From Anaeramoeba flamelloides (lineage: Eukaryota; Metamonada; Anaeramoebidae), in assembly GCA_027625915.1 (NCBI GenBank), contig JANTQA010000051.1, forward strand, positions 992,501 to 1,056,500: 64,000 bases of DNA, in the 5' to 3' direction. Under the pieces are notes generated by a model. The model had not been told where the DNA came from and did not search any database. It worked only from the letters and a program-made list of their open reading frames with translations. Position numbers and translations under genes: made by a program. The first letter of the stretch is position 1. Each line of letters opens with the position of its first letter. Positions 1 through 11,923 of the stretch are shown piece after piece.

Positions 1-19
1 TATTAAGGAACAAGATGCA

Positions 20-164
20 CAGCCGTTCCAAGGTTCCATAAAATTTAAAATAAAACACAATTGGTTTTTCTATTCTTATTTTCTATTTTCAAAAAATTCG
101 GAAATAAGAATAGAAAACTCAATTTTGTTTTATTTAAAATTTTATGGTAGCCTTGAAACGGCCA
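20..164. mobile_element. MITE-like palindrome, family A (short copy)
   Basis: Nearly palindromic block. The left end starts CAGCCGTTCCAAGG and the right end is the inverted counterpart (GTAGCCTTGAAACGGCC). The two arms pair over about 65 bp through a shared segment around ATTCGGAA. A longer relative with the same ends is at 37935-38371. No coding capacity. Looks like an internally deleted non-autonomous DNA transposon. Confidence 0.6.
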
Positions 165-179
165 TATTCATGTTTTTAT

Positions 180-780
180 TGTTTTGATTTTGTATTTATG
201 TGTATTGAACAGTTGGAAAATGAAAAAACATATAAGAAGAAACCAATTTGGAAATAATCTATCAGTATAAAAATGGAAAAAGCTAAAGTTTGATTTTAAT
301 TTCGAATGGGCTAGATATAGGAATTATGAAAGACCATTATTGGTTTGATGTATGGAAAAAAGAAAAAAAGAAAATAAAGAAAAAAAAACAATTCCAACAA
401 AATACCCAGATGAATTGCGGATTGATATTGAAAATGATACATTAAAGATCAAAAGTTTGACGTTTAAAGAGTTATCAATAAAATGTAAAGAACTTTTTCC
501 CAATTCACCTTGTTCAGCTGTTTTTAATGTTTTCATAATTTTTTTTCTTTACAATTTACAAAACGAGATTTCTTATTTCAAATAAAAGGGAACATCAATT
601 TTTAAAATATTTAATTTTAATTTTTATTGTTTTGTTTTAATGGGTTTTATAGACTCATTTGAGTGCTTTTTTTTAGGTTTTAAAGGGTTTCTTAAATTTT
701 AAAATGATACTACAATTAATTTTATTTAATTATGAATAATTCTTGAAATTTTTTTTACCCTTTTATTTGAAAAAAAGTTT
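180..780 (+). repeat. 600 bp dispersed duplication, copy 1
   Basis: This stretch is collinear with 61985-62590, with shared landmarks such as TTGGTTTGATGTATGGAA, AGTTATCAATAAAATG and ACAATTTACAAAACGAGATT. Copy 1 keeps an open frame of about 78 codons (352-585), whereas the second copy has an early stop in the matching region. It could be a decayed gene or transposon fragment. I do not recognise the peptide. Confidence 0.6.
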
Positions 781-887
781 TTATATATATATGCAACAAG
801 TACTTTCGTTGTACTGGTTCTATTTCTCATTCTTGGAATCGAAAGCTTTTATACCATGTTGAGAATAATTTGTGAAACATTTGGCAA

Positions 888-938
888 AGGATTAAGGATG
901 AAGGATTAAGGATTAAGGATTAAGGATTAAGGATTAAG
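888..938 (+). repeat. GGATTAA minisatellite
   Basis: About seven tandem copies of the 7-bp unit GGATTAA, with one variant (GGATGAA). It follows repeat copy 1 and precedes about 500 bp of featureless AT-rich sequence. Confidence 0.85.
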
Positions 939-1463
939 AATGAAAGGATCTAAAAAGAGAAATTTCATTCATTTTTTATTTTTTGATTTATCTCCAAATA
1001 TCGAAAAATCCATTATTTCCAAAAATATATAAAAAATTAATAATTCGTCTTCAATTTTTTTAAATCCAATAACTCTCGTTTCCAGAACAGTTCTTAACAA
1101 AGAATATTTTGAAAACACAACTAATTTTACAAAATTTTTTTAACATTTAAACCAATAAAATGCTTTATTCATCTTTATTCAAAGCTAAGCAAAAAAAATA
1201 TCTATAAAATAGGAAAATGAAGTAAAAATTTTTAAAACATATATTTGAATTGATTAGTATTTAAGATAATAAAAAAAAAAAAAATAATTTGTCAAAATCA
1301 AGAAAGGATATTTCAATTAATTTTCAGAATTCTTTTGGAATTTTTTTTTGTTTTTTGATTGAGGAAATTTTAATTGTTTTGAAATTAAAATTGTGTTGAA
1401 AGAATAGAATCATAAATAAGTTGAAATAATAATTTGTGATGATTTGAGGAATTCCAAAAACAA

Positions 1464-2470
1464 TTAAACATAGGCTTCGTTTTCCTTTTTCTCTATTTGG
1501 GTAGGATAAAATTAAAAAAAAAAAATCAAAAAATAAAAAGATTGAAAAAGAAAAATAAAAAAAAAAAAAAAAAACAAAGAAATTGGTTGAGCAAAAAGGG
1601 AAGAATTAAAAGATCAAAAAATGACAAAGTACGATTTTGTTTCGATGAAGAAACATGAAAAAAAAAGAAAAAAACAAACCTTTCTTCCAAATTTGTCTTC
1701 CGTTTAAATAACCAGCGATCGCGGCCAAAGCTGCTGCGGCTATTAAAAACACTGAATAGGAAATAAAAATGATCGGCTTTGTGTTGACCACAGTCTCACT
1801 TTCATAGAGTGTATATGGTGCCTTTTCGTCATTGAAGAGCATAGTATTGAGATCGGGTCTCTGTAAATAAAAATAAAGCGGTGCGCCACCAAAGCAAATA
1901 ACTGGAACCAGGCCTAAAACATGATACATTGGCGGAGGGACCAAAGATGCAATTAACATAAACAAAAATCCTACACCAATCATGATATTTACAACAGTCA
2001 TAATTGAATAAAGACTGTTCCAGTCATCGTGAAACTTTTCATCTAATTATTAAAACAGTTTTTTAAATTAAGTTTGGTTTGGTTGAAATTGAGCAAGAAA
2101 ATTCCAAAATAAAAAAAAACAAAAAAAAAAAAACAAAAAAATTTTTTGGGAAAAAAAACAAAAACAAAAAAAAAAAAAAAGAAAAAGTAGCCAAAAAAAT
2201 CACAAGTAACTTACCTGTTTCTTTTTCCATGCTAGACAAAGGTTCACTAAAGTCGATTGTTTTTGCTTCAAAGTCACCTCTTACGATCATTGATAATGTT
2301 CCTAAATTGGCTTCAAGATCTGTCACAGCCTTGGCGGATGCATCATCGCTTGTTACAATGACTGTACCATACATCCAGTAATTGATACTTACACCTAAAA
2401 GTGCTAAAATTGCTGTTAGAATGTATCCTATAAGAACCCTGAATCGAGGGTTCATATTTTCAAAAACCAT
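1464..2470 (-). CDS. Predicted four-helix membrane protein, unknown family
   Basis: Three exons on the minus strand: 2470-2215, 2042-1680 and 1492-1464. They are joined at GTAAGT and GTTTGT donors with TAG acceptors, both introns in phase 1, giving 215 aa. An N-terminal helix at about residues 11-31 precedes a polar loop of about 70 residues. Three more hydrophobic helices follow at about 106-126, 129-150 and 179-203. The C-terminus is a short charged tail ending KKENEAYV. The topology resembles small tetraspan proteins, but no family motif was recognised, so function is unknown. Introns of 172 and 187 nt contain long A/T runs. The last exon codes only nine residues; it is inferred from phase and the first usable AG. 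The first two exons are much more certain. Confidence 0.75.
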
Positions 2471-3829
2471 TTTTTGGAAAAAAAAAAAAATATAAAAATA
2501 TAGAACAAAATGAGCTTTGTCAAGAAATAAATATCCAACTTTTGAAAAAAAATTTAGGAATTAAACACGTTTATGAGAAAAATATTCTTTTCACAGAAAT
2601 AATTTTAAGAGATGGGATTTTACCATAAATTGGAAAAGTATTTTCGTTGTATTTTTTACTTTTTATCTGTTTATTTTTGACAAATCAAGTGATTGATCCA
2701 ATTTGGAAAATAATATAAAATGTTGCTGTAGCTTGTAGTTGTGATTTTTCAATAATGAAAATCTTTTTAAGTGTTAATTTTTTATTTATTTATTTTGGAA
2801 AAAATTTTACTTTTCCCTTATTACTTCGAATTCACAACAGTTCATTTTTAAACTCTGTTTTAGAGTTCGTAGGGAAAGAAATACAGTCTCTTTCAAAATT
2901 GTTCTTACCCCCCCAATCGCTCAATCCATTATCACTTGATTTTCAAAAGTATCCTAAATTTTCGAAAAAAAGGTTCGAGATAAATATTCTCATTCGGTAC
3001 ATTAAAATCAGTTTGTTAAAGAAAAGACTTGCTTTTTTTTTCTTCTTTCGATACAAAATAAATAATCATTTTTCAATACCTATCCAAAGATTAAATCCTT
3101 TGTAAATTTCAAACATTTAAAGTTTGAGAAAATTTTAAATTTGATCGTTCATTTTGAGAATTTTTTGAATAATATTAGAACGTTAAGAAACCACTGTCAT
3201 ATTTACTTTGGTTTCTTTGATTACTTCGTTTGTAATCCTTCTTGAAAAAAGAAAAACGTTTTTGTATTTGGATCTCAGATTACACAGTATGGATGGAATA
3301 TTTTTTTAACACTATTACTTTTTTTTTTTCATGATATTCTTTCTGTTTAAGAGGGGTTTAAATCCCACCTTGATTTGAGAGATCGTCGGTTTTGTGAAAT
3401 TTCATTTTTTTAAAGTTTTCTTAAAATGTTTGTTTTTGAAGACTTGTTATTTAAGGATGGTAGTTCCAAACGAATTTGGAGACTAAAATACAAAGATCAC
3501 CGACACCTATGAGCTTTAGTATTTACGATCTTTTTTCACAGATTAAAATAATTTTTCAGTTGTTCTACTTTAAAATAAAAACGAACCCAGTACTTCGGAA
3601 TACACCTAACAAAATATTAATCCAATTATTCTATAATTTTATAGTGTAATTAATATTTTACGCTTAAGGGATTAGCGTCGCCATAGATTTCTCTCTGGTC
3701 AAAGTATGTTGAAATTGGGTTTAAATGATATTAGTGCGACATGGCTCAAATAATTCTAAAAAATGTATTATAAATCTTAGTGCCCAATAAATTCAACATT
3801 TTTTGCTAAGGATCAAAAAGAAAAAAGTT

Positions 3830-5080
3830 TCATTTTGAAAAAAAAATTTTTAATTCCTTTTCCAAATCTAAAAATAGAAATCCAAAATAAAGTATTCGGA
3901 TATTTAATAATTTAGATTTAGAACTTCCAAAAGTAACTATTTTTTCAATTTTTGAATTTCAAAGATTAACTCAATAACCATTAACATAAAACCACACAGA
4001 CTGATTAGTTATGTTTGCTTTTGATAAAGCTAATTGTAGCTTCAATATATTTCCATGATTTGAGAAATAATTTTTCAAACAAATATAATGGTTAATTTTT
4101 CAATTTTTTAAAAAAAAAATGAATTTTTTAGTAACTAATCTACATTTCGCAACAAATTAAAGAAAGATATTTTGGGACTTTGAATTTTGAATATTGATAA
4201 TTCAACCTTTAAATTTATGGCGAAATGCAGATTTAATTCTGAAATTTTTGGGTTTTTTACAAATACATAGATCATTTTTAATTGATGAGATCAACAAATA
4301 TTATTATTTACTAATCGATTTTTTAGAGATATTTTAACCATTTAGCACTAATGTGGTTAAACACAATAACAACATACTTTGATCCAAGGATTCTCCTTAG
4401 TAGACGCTAACCCCTTTAGGGACGACAGTCATTTCCACCTCTAAGATACAAACTTTTAACAAAATATTTAGACATAACATTTTGCACATATGAATTAAGG
4501 CCCAAAAGTTAAATTTAAATAAAATAATTTGTGTAAAAAAAAAATTCCAAAAAATGTTATTTAATTTGAGATTTTTCAGTTCCTTAAATTTTGTTGAAAG
4601 TTTGTGTCTTAAAAGTGGAACTGACTTTAATATATCTTCTTTTTTTTTAAATCCCAAGCTAATATGGTAATTATTTAAACAAGGATACAATTAAACTCGA
4701 TATTCAACGCCATTTATCAACTTAAAGGAGATGAGTGATCCTTTTGAAAAGAGTTCATTTTCCCCTATGAAATTTTCAGTTAAAAAATCTGATCCTTTTT
4801 GGATTATTGGATTCAAATTAAAAATAGAAAAATTTGCAAAAAAAAAATTTATTTTGAAGAAAACTAACTTTTAGTAATGTTGGAGAGTATGAATTCACAA
4901 ATAACCTTGGAATTTTAATTTTATTTTAAAAATACAATAAAAATAAATCCAATATTGAATCTCTTAAAGATAAAGAAAAATGATCATTTATTTTATTAAG
5001 AAATATTTCTTAAATTTCTTGAAATTTGAAAAATAATTTAATATTCCTTTTTAAATATACAGAGTATACACAACTAAATG
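3830..5080 (+). repeat. Dispersed repeat H, copy 1
   Basis: The 3830-4000 part matches 48530-48660, sharing the 16-mer AGAACTTCCAAAAGTA, and the 4826-4973 part matches 49620-49770 around AACTTTTAGTAAT. Order and orientation are the same, suggesting one diverged 1.2 kb repeat. The family B MITE lies in the middle of this copy. Similarity is patchy, so the boundaries are approximate. Confidence 0.4.
4426..4627 (+). mobile_element. MITE family B, copy 1
   Basis: About 200 bp bounded by inverted repeats. The left end CAGTCATTTCCACCTCTAAG is matched inversely by CTTAAAAGTGGAACTGACT on the right. The core contains AAATAATTTG and inverted TTTGAGATTT blocks seen in the other four copies. The left arm is diverged, so this is an older copy. 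Confidence 0.6.
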
Positions 5081-6584
5081 TTAATATTAAAATCAGTTAT
5101 TTGATAATATCTATTTTTTTTTTATATTCAAATTATTAATTTGAATTGTTTTTATTTGTTTGAAAATTATATTTTTAAATAATCAAAATTTCAAGACAAA
5201 TTTAGAAAAGATAGAAATAAAGGATAAATATGAATATTTAATATTCTACCGATATCTAAGTTACCAAATTCAGATTTTATCCTCACATTATAGATTTTTT
5301 ACCAATTAAATGTATTTTTAATTAATAAGATCAACTTTTGTGATATTTTCGGAATAGATTTTTAAGGATTTTTAAACCATAAAATTAATATAATTTTCTT
5401 TACAATGATATACTTTGTTTTTTATATCTCCCAATGGATAATACGAACCCCTTAATGGAGAATTTTCTAATTGAAAAACAACCCACAGCCCTTTTATCCA
5501 ACACCACTGACCAATCAAATATAAATCATTGTCTGTATCATCATATAAAGGTAAAATTTTAAAATTACCATAATGATTATACACACATATTTTTTTAGTA
5601 AAAATTCAAAAAATTCTAAGTTCAAAATTAAATTCATTATTTTTGAGATAATTTTGATATTTTTTTTTGTTACATTTATTTAAAATATATAATCTTAGAT
5701 GATTTCATGTGATTTTTTAATTGAACGAACAAATTATTAACTTTAATTCCAAATATTATTACTAACTTAATTTATTTTTATAAATGAATAATAATGGACC
5801 AGTCTTTTAAAAACAATAATTCATTTCTGAAAAGACCATTAAAAGTGTGTCTGGTCAAATAGTAATAATATTTTTACTCTTTTTTTCGATTTCAAGATGT
5901 GGTAAATGTTTTTGAGTTTGTAATAATTTAAATTTTACAAAACTATTTTAATAAAAGTTTAAAAGATAAAAATAGATATTGAATAATTGTTGATTTCTAC
6001 CAATCGATGGTTCACTTTAAAAAATCTAATATTCAATTTTAAAATTAATATACAGTATTTTTGAAAATAGTTGCTTTATTTTATAACATTCATTTATAAT
6101 GAGTAGACCAAAACTGAATGATATTTAGAGAATTCATATTTTACTGTATATTCTATAAAAATAAAATCTGAATGATTTTACAATCAAGGAAAAATAATTA
6201 ATCAAATAATACAATATTTAATTAACAATTTAATAAAATTAAACTAATTTATTTATATAGAATTTAGTAATATTCAATACAAACTTTTTTTTCACTTATT
6301 AGAATCATTTATTATCATATTTAATATTTTAATAAATCGATGATGTTTTTAAAAAAATTAAATTGAATAAAAACTATGTTGTATTATTTTTTGAATAAGG
6401 GTGTCAAATTACACTCTAGATACTAGTTTACTTAACCCCCCCAAAAAAAAAAAAAAAAAAAAAAAAACTAATTTAAGCTTAAAATCATAGGTTTCATGAT
6501 TATTCAAGGAGAAGGGATTCCCACATTTTTTTTAGTGAAAAATCAAAAAAAAAAAAAAAATTGTAAAGAAAAAAGGAAAAAAGA

Positions 6585-6800
6585 AAAAAAAAAAAGAAAT
6601 TTAAAAAGGGTTTATAATAAAGTAATTATCCAAAAAATCAAAAAAAAAATATTAAATGTACAAACCAATGTTATCTTAAATTAAGATCACCCAAAATCAT
6701 ATCCACAATACCTTTGATGAATTTAATTTAATTTGATAATTGATCATGAGTGTTCAGTTGAGGAATATTGCTTAATTATTGTAATTCCTTTTTTCTTTTT
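6585..6800 (+). repeat. Dispersed repeat, copy 1
   Basis: Collinear with 38495-38720. Both begin with a purine-rich run into AAATTTAAAAAGGGTTT and share the GATAATTGATCA / GATAGTTGATCA segment and a downstream TATTGTAATTCC-like tract. No coding function is seen. Confidence 0.5.
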
Positions 6801-7194
6801 GATCTCATTTGTTATTTACCTTTTTACATTTTTTACTTTCATTTGTTTTTATTTTCAAGTTATAAAGACTTTTGTGTTTCCATATCATCAATTTTAGCAG
6901 GTAGTCAGTGTTCTTTTACGTTGAAACTCTTCTTTCCAAATCAAAAGAGAAGATTCAGCCAGGGGGAAAAATGGAAAAAAAAAATAAAAAACATTGTACT
7001 GTTATGAAAAAATAATTATCAAATTTTTTTTAGTGATTAACTGAAATGAAGTTCAAAAATAAAAGTTTTCTTGCAAGTTATGTTTAAAAATTTTTTCAGA
7101 ATAGTTTTAATAATTTTGTCTATTCACAATTTTCTAAAAAAAAAAAAAAATAACAATTAATAAAAAATAGGAAAAAATAATTAAAATAATTTTT

Positions 7195-8496
7195 TTATTT
7201 TTCCTTTTTTTCTTTTTCTTTATTTTTAAATTGCATTTCTCTTTCTTTCCAAGCTTCCATAAATTCAAATTTATCAATTGTAACAAATTTAGTTTTTTGG
7301 ACTTTCAAACCTTTACAAAGAGATTCCTGTAACATTTCTGTCCAAATAATCATTTTTTGAGAGTTTTCGTTGCTGTGTTCAAATTCATCACTTGATTCTT
7401 GATCAGAATTTTCATTGCTTTCGTCACTTTCATTATCTTTTTCGTTTTGTTGGCTTTCAATGGTTGGCTTTGGTAATAAAGGAACTTCGATTGGGTTTAT
7501 AATTTTAACCATTAATTTATTAGCCAAAGGATAACAGGTTGAAACTAAATGTTTAAAGGGGTTGCCAATTGAAAACGAGGGGTTAAATATTTGATTTTTT
7601 CTGGTCTTTTTAAGATTCTTAAATCCCAAGAGGACGATTTTATTTGGTTGGTCTTTTTCAAGATTGGAATCTTCAAAAATTGGTAAAAACTCTAACATCC
7701 CAGATCCATTTGTAGACAAACCGTCTGGGAAAACAACAACTGGACCACCTGATCTTTTTTTAGATTGCTTGATTAATTGTGCCAAAGGGATATATTTTTT
7801 TAAATTTTTTCCATTTTTTTCGTGCTTGATGTTGAACAATAAATCAAAAATGCAAGTTATTAAATTCCTTTTCTTGACACAACCATCTTCTCCGGGATAA
7901 CCCTCACCTTCTTTCCAATTATTGGGCATTACTGTAAATTGTGGTGCAAATCTAAATCCAAGATATAAGATGCTGGCGATTGAATTACTGTTTGCAATAA
8001 TTAGATCGCCACTATTGAACTTGAGATCGGAAGATTTTTTCAAGATTTTTGTTTGGCTTTTTGTTTTTGTTAATTTATCAATGTTTGTTTGCTTTTTGAT
8101 TTGTTTCGTTGAACTCTCTTCAAAAATGGTTCGTTGTCTAGTCCTTAGTGTTTCACTGATCTGTGCATCGATGCTCCAATAGCCCAACGCAAATAATAAA
8201 AAGCGGCAATAAATCAGCATGGTAATCTTTTTATAGAATCTTTTGAACCACGTAAATGGTGGGAAAGAGAGCATAGATAATGGGTACTCAACAACAAACG
8301 TAATAATGCATAACTCTAAAAAAATTAAGAACGCTAAAACCATCCTCAACAGACAAATTATTGGTAAAAGAAAATAATAACATAGATAATGCCAGACAAG
8401 AAAGATCCCTTTTGGTGGTTTTGGTATTTGAAGCCTGTTTGGTAAAAAGGGTCGAAGGCCAGTGTATTTGTCACGCCATTTATCAAATTGTTCCAT
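7195..8496 (-). CDS. LPCAT-like (PlsC) acyltransferase homologue, probably inactive
   Basis: Uninterrupted 433-residue frame with an ATG start at 8496. The order matches lysophospholipid acyltransferases of the LPCAT/LPEAT type. A hydrophobic hairpin lies at about residues 34-76, a further hydrophobic stretch at about 88-108 and a PlsC-like domain at about 155-330. The substrate-binding motif FPDGLSTNG (about residue 256) matches the family's FPEGTTSNG. The catalytic NHxxxxD motif should fall at about 169-175, but the sequence reads NSNSIAS, so both His and Asp are Ser. A charged, Ser/Glu/Asn-rich insert at about 345-385 and a Lys/Glu-rich tail follow. Family knowledge predicts ER or Golgi membrane location and transfer of acyl-CoA to lysophospholipids. 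Loss of HX4D suggests a pseudoenzyme or regulatory paralogue. Family membership is fairly sure; inactivity is inferred. Confidence 0.82.
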   Translation of the reverse strand: MEQFDKWRDKYTGLRPFLPNRLQIPKPPKGIFLVWHYLCYYFLLPIICLLRMVLAFLIFLELCIITFVVEYPLSMLSFPPFTWFKRFYKKITMLIYCRFLLFALGYWSIDAQISETLRTRQRTIFEESSTKQIKKQTNIDKLTKTKSQTKILKKSSDLKFNSGDLIIANSNSIASILYLGFRFAPQFTVMPNNWKEGEGYPGEDGCVKKRNLITCIFDLLFNIKHEKNGKNLKKYIPLAQLIKQSKKRSGGPVVVFPDGLSTNGSGMLEFLPIFEDSNLEKDQPNKIVLLGFKNLKKTRKNQIFNPSFSIGNPFKHLVSTCYPLANKLMVKIINPIEVPLLPKPTIESQQNEKDNESDESNENSDQESSDEFEHSNENSQKMIIWTEMLQESLCKGLKVQKTKFVTIDKFEFMEAWKEREMQFKNKEKEKKEK

Positions 8497-9041
8497 TTGA
8501 AATTACAAAGAGAGAAATAAAGAAGAAAATATAGTAAAAAAAATAAAGAAGAAAATATCGTAAAAAAAATAAATAATACAATATTTTCAAAATTTGAAAT
8601 ATAGGTATTTTTGTTGGAAATTCAAGTGAATTAATGTTGTTTTTTTCTGTTTTATGAATAGTTGTTTTGAGAAGTTTCAAAAAGTGTTTTGGGAAATGTC
8701 ATTTAAGAAAAATATAATGATGATCTTTTCGATTTTCAAAGTTTTCATAAACCTTTTGATCCAATCTTATTTAATTTGTGGATTCATGTTCCTCGAAATA
8801 TTCTACAATTTAGATCAAAAAATCATTTTACTGATATTTGAATACTAAAAGGAAAAAAGTTTTACTTCATTTTCAATTTTCTTTTTTAAATAGAAACCAT
8901 ATATTACAACCTACTTCTTTGAAAACTCAATTAGTAAAAGAAAAATATTCGAATTGGAAGTGATAATTTTCACCATTTGGAATTCAAATACCCAACGTTA
9001 TATTTTTTGATGAAAAAATTAATAAAATGATTTGAGACTAA

Positions 9042-9230
9042 CAGTTTTACTTTTAAGACACAAACTATCAACTTAGTCTAAAGTCTAAAAAAATCTCAAA
9101 TTGGGGCATAAATTCGGATTCTAGTAAAATAATTTGTAAAATTAAAATTGGGAATGTTGTTACTCAAGTTGAAGATTTTTTATTACTTAAATTTCCTTGC
9201 AAGTGTGTGCCTTAAAAGTGGAAAAGAAAG
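9042..9230 (+). mobile_element. MITE family B, copy 2 (degraded)
   Basis: The left arm CAGTTTTACTTTTAAGACAC and the right arm GTGTGCCTTAAAAGTGG are imperfect inverted repeats. The centre has the family's TAGTAAAATAATTTGTA core. It is flanked by TA on the left and ends near TA on the right. The arms differ from each other more than in the 58.9 kb copy. Confidence 0.55.
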
Positions 9231-10129
9231 TATGTAAACTAAATCCCATAAGAAAAAAAGGTGAGAAATTGAAAAAAATAGATAATTACAATTTTCTAAC
9301 AAAAAAATACCGATTATTTCCAACAGTCTCAATAAACAACAAAAAATTAAAACGATCATATTGCCTATCAGTTTTTACTATTATCGATGACATATGAAAA
9401 AATGAAAATTTTTTCTTTTAATTCCCCAAATTAATTTTTACAATTGGAATGAAAAACACAAAGATCTTTCCCAAATCGAAGAAGAATGGTATTTTAAGAA
9501 AATTAAATAAGTTATACAAGTAAAATATAATTATTTTTTTTTTTTTTTTTTGAATTTGGATAGAGCGATATTGTATTACTTGAATTGTTCAATTTTATTG
9601 TCAAATCATATCAATTTCGAGAATTGAAATGTGATTCTCTCTCTCTGACTTTTTTTTTTTTTGAGTTTTGGTTTTGGTTTTGATTTTGATTTTTTCTTAA
9701 ATTGAACTTCCTTACAATGCAGTTTTATTCCATAATTTAATCTATTTGGAATTAGAACAGAATTCTCTGTATACTAAATGTATAAACAGATTTGATTTAT
9801 TTTTATGTTATAATTTTTAATTATTTGTGTTGTTTCTTTAAAAAATAAAATTTTGTTTATCAATAAAAATTGGGTCAATATAATCGGTCAAAAGCCTTGA
9901 GATCTTTTTTATCTAATAATCCATCAAGAATACAATTGAATAAAAGTTTTTATTATTTATAATTATAAAAACTATTTGGTTTCAAAAAAATGATATTTTT
10001 TATTATGAAATAGTAATTCGAAGAATTAAATTCCTAATAAGAAAAATATTTTTATCTTCTGTCATATGTAATGCCACGAGTTAAAATTTTCGCTAAAGTG
10101 TTCCAGGATAAAAAATTACCAACAAAAGT

Positions 10130-10790
10130 TAGAGTTTCGGGAAGTACTGAAGAGTACCATTAGGCGTTGTAGAACGCTATAGGGTACCATAGATTATCAG
10201 GGTTTCTGAAGGTTTTCTGTTTATTGCAAAATTTGATAGATTTTCTAAATAAAATAGAAAACTTCAAGAAAAGCTAAGTGTGTTTTTTTTTTAATTTAAG
10301 AAATAAAAAAAATAATTCAAAATCTTTTAATTTCTCAAATTAAAAAAAATTAATCACGCTTTTCCCAGATTCAAAAGAATAGATAAAAATCTATGAATTT
10401 TACTCAATTATTTTGAATTCAGGAAAACGTAAATGCGATTTTTACAAATTTAAGAAAAAAAAAGCAAAATAACTGGAGAATTTTTCTATTCATTTCTAAA
10501 AAAAACAAACAATTAGGGCGCTTTTTCAGAATTCAAAAGAATTGAGTAAAATCAAAGATTTTTTCGATTCTTTTGAATTAATAAAACCCTAAATAAAATA
10601 TCTTCAAGTACCCTGGGGTGTTGTCAAGTAAATAGTGTTTTTTAATTTATGAAATAAGAAGAAATTTCGAGAAATTTTCATTGTATTTTTTTTTTTTAAA
10701 AAAACTAAACACACTTTTCTTGGGGTTATCTATTTTATTTTTAAAATCCATTGAGTATAGAAATAAACAAAAAACCAAGAAAACCTAATT
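10130..10790. repeat. Hairpin-rich repeat stretch
   Basis: A run of adjacent inverted-repeat modules. Examples are TTCAAAAGAATTGAGTAAAA near 10533 with TTCTTTTGAATT near 10570, and TTTTCTGTTTATT near 10212 with AATAAAATAGAAAAC near 10247. Short pieces such as GGTACC and AGCGTT/AACGCT-like words occur at the left end. The same module vocabulary recurs at 32810-33600. Confidence 0.5.
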
Positions 10791-11416
10791 TTTTTTTTTT
10801 TACTTTTTGTTTTTGTTTTGAAAAGCTATTATTTTTCTAATCAAAACCAAATTTAAAAAATAAAAAAACAAATACAAATATCTGGTAATTTTATTAGAAT
10901 CACCTCTACTTGATAATAAAATAATAATCAAAAAAATGGAAAATAAAATACAATTTTTTTATGGTATTATATTTCATTTTTTGTTAAATAATTTTTTTTC
11001 TAATTTAAAATAATGATATTTTATTAGAATTTCCAACCATTAAAAAGTGAATAATTTTTAACTACACGATATTGACAATAATTACAAACGGTAATTTATC
11101 AGGTATTAAAATAAGATCACGATTTTCAAAAACATCTCATTTTTTAAAACGAGATTTTTAAAACATATAATAAAAAAAAAAACATAATTAACTTTATAGG
11201 AAAATCAATAACTAAATACAATAAAAAACTAATTTACAATATTAATCAAATAAATTAAGTTTTAACCATTTTCGCTAAAAAGGGCATGTTTCAGAACTGA
11301 AAAATAAATAAAATATTCAAACTTACTTTCAATTATCATTTTTTGTGCATGTGTGTTTCATTAAAATTGTAGATTAGATATTCCTAAAATCAATAAATTT
11401 CATTTGAATTTTATTT

Positions 11417-11923
11417 CAGTCAAAGTGGCCCAACATTTTTTTCAAATATCAAATATTTTATATAAATTACCTTTGAAGATTTGATAATAAATAAACCGAA
11501 TAATATACATCAAATGATAGTTGATCTCCATATGGGAATAAAACTAATAAATCAATAGATTTTCTTTAAAATTGAAAAACCCAAATTCTTAAGGTATCCT
11601 ATTGAGAAAAACAACAAGGTTCATTTTGATCTTCAATTGAAGATCCAAATAAAATTCGAATAGATTCCAATATCATTTCTCTACAATCATTTTCACTGAT
11701 TCAAATAACATTGAAAATAACGAGTTTTTAACCAGTGAATATCGATCTTGTAATAAAAAAAAAAGTTATAAATGAATTAGGTACAAAAAAAAATTGAAAA
11801 TGTGAAAAAATGTGAAAAAATGATTTCGATTTTGAAAATTTCCAAAATAAATTTTTTTCTTCTTATATCAATTCAAACCCTTTAAACACATTTAATTCAT
11901 GCATAACAACCCCCCCCTGACTG
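11417..11923 (+). mobile_element. MITE-like element family E, copy 1
   Basis: About 507 bp collinear with 40969-41483. It begins CAGTCAAAGTGGCCC and ends CTGACTGG; the other copy keeps the intact 12-bp inverted end CCACTTTGACTG. Shared internal words include TATACATCAAA, GGATAGTTGATATCC-like and TCAATTGAAGATCCAAATAA. There is no open frame of note, so it is a non-autonomous DNA element. Confidence 0.65.

Larger units (their letters stand above)
2471..7194. other. Gene-poor, repeat-bearing interval
   Basis: No credible gene. Open frames here are short, AT-driven and lack protein-like composition. The interval contains a MITE of family B (4426-4627), segments similar to 48530-49860 (3830-4140 and 4826-4973), a C6A26 homopolymer junction near 6430-6466 and a block at 6585-6800 that recurs at 38495-38720. 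Confidence 0.6.

Noticed and set aside
888-938. GGATTAA repeat as interstitial telomere
   Set aside because: Only about seven units, embedded between ordinary repeats, and the telomere sequence of this organism is unknown to me.
2755-3105. 116-codon plus-strand frame
   Set aside because: Phe/Lys/Ser-rich AT-driven composition, no motif.
3345-3375. GGGGTTTAAATCCCAC as a possible tRNA T-arm
   Set aside because: No acceptor stem, D-arm or anticodon arm could be placed around it.
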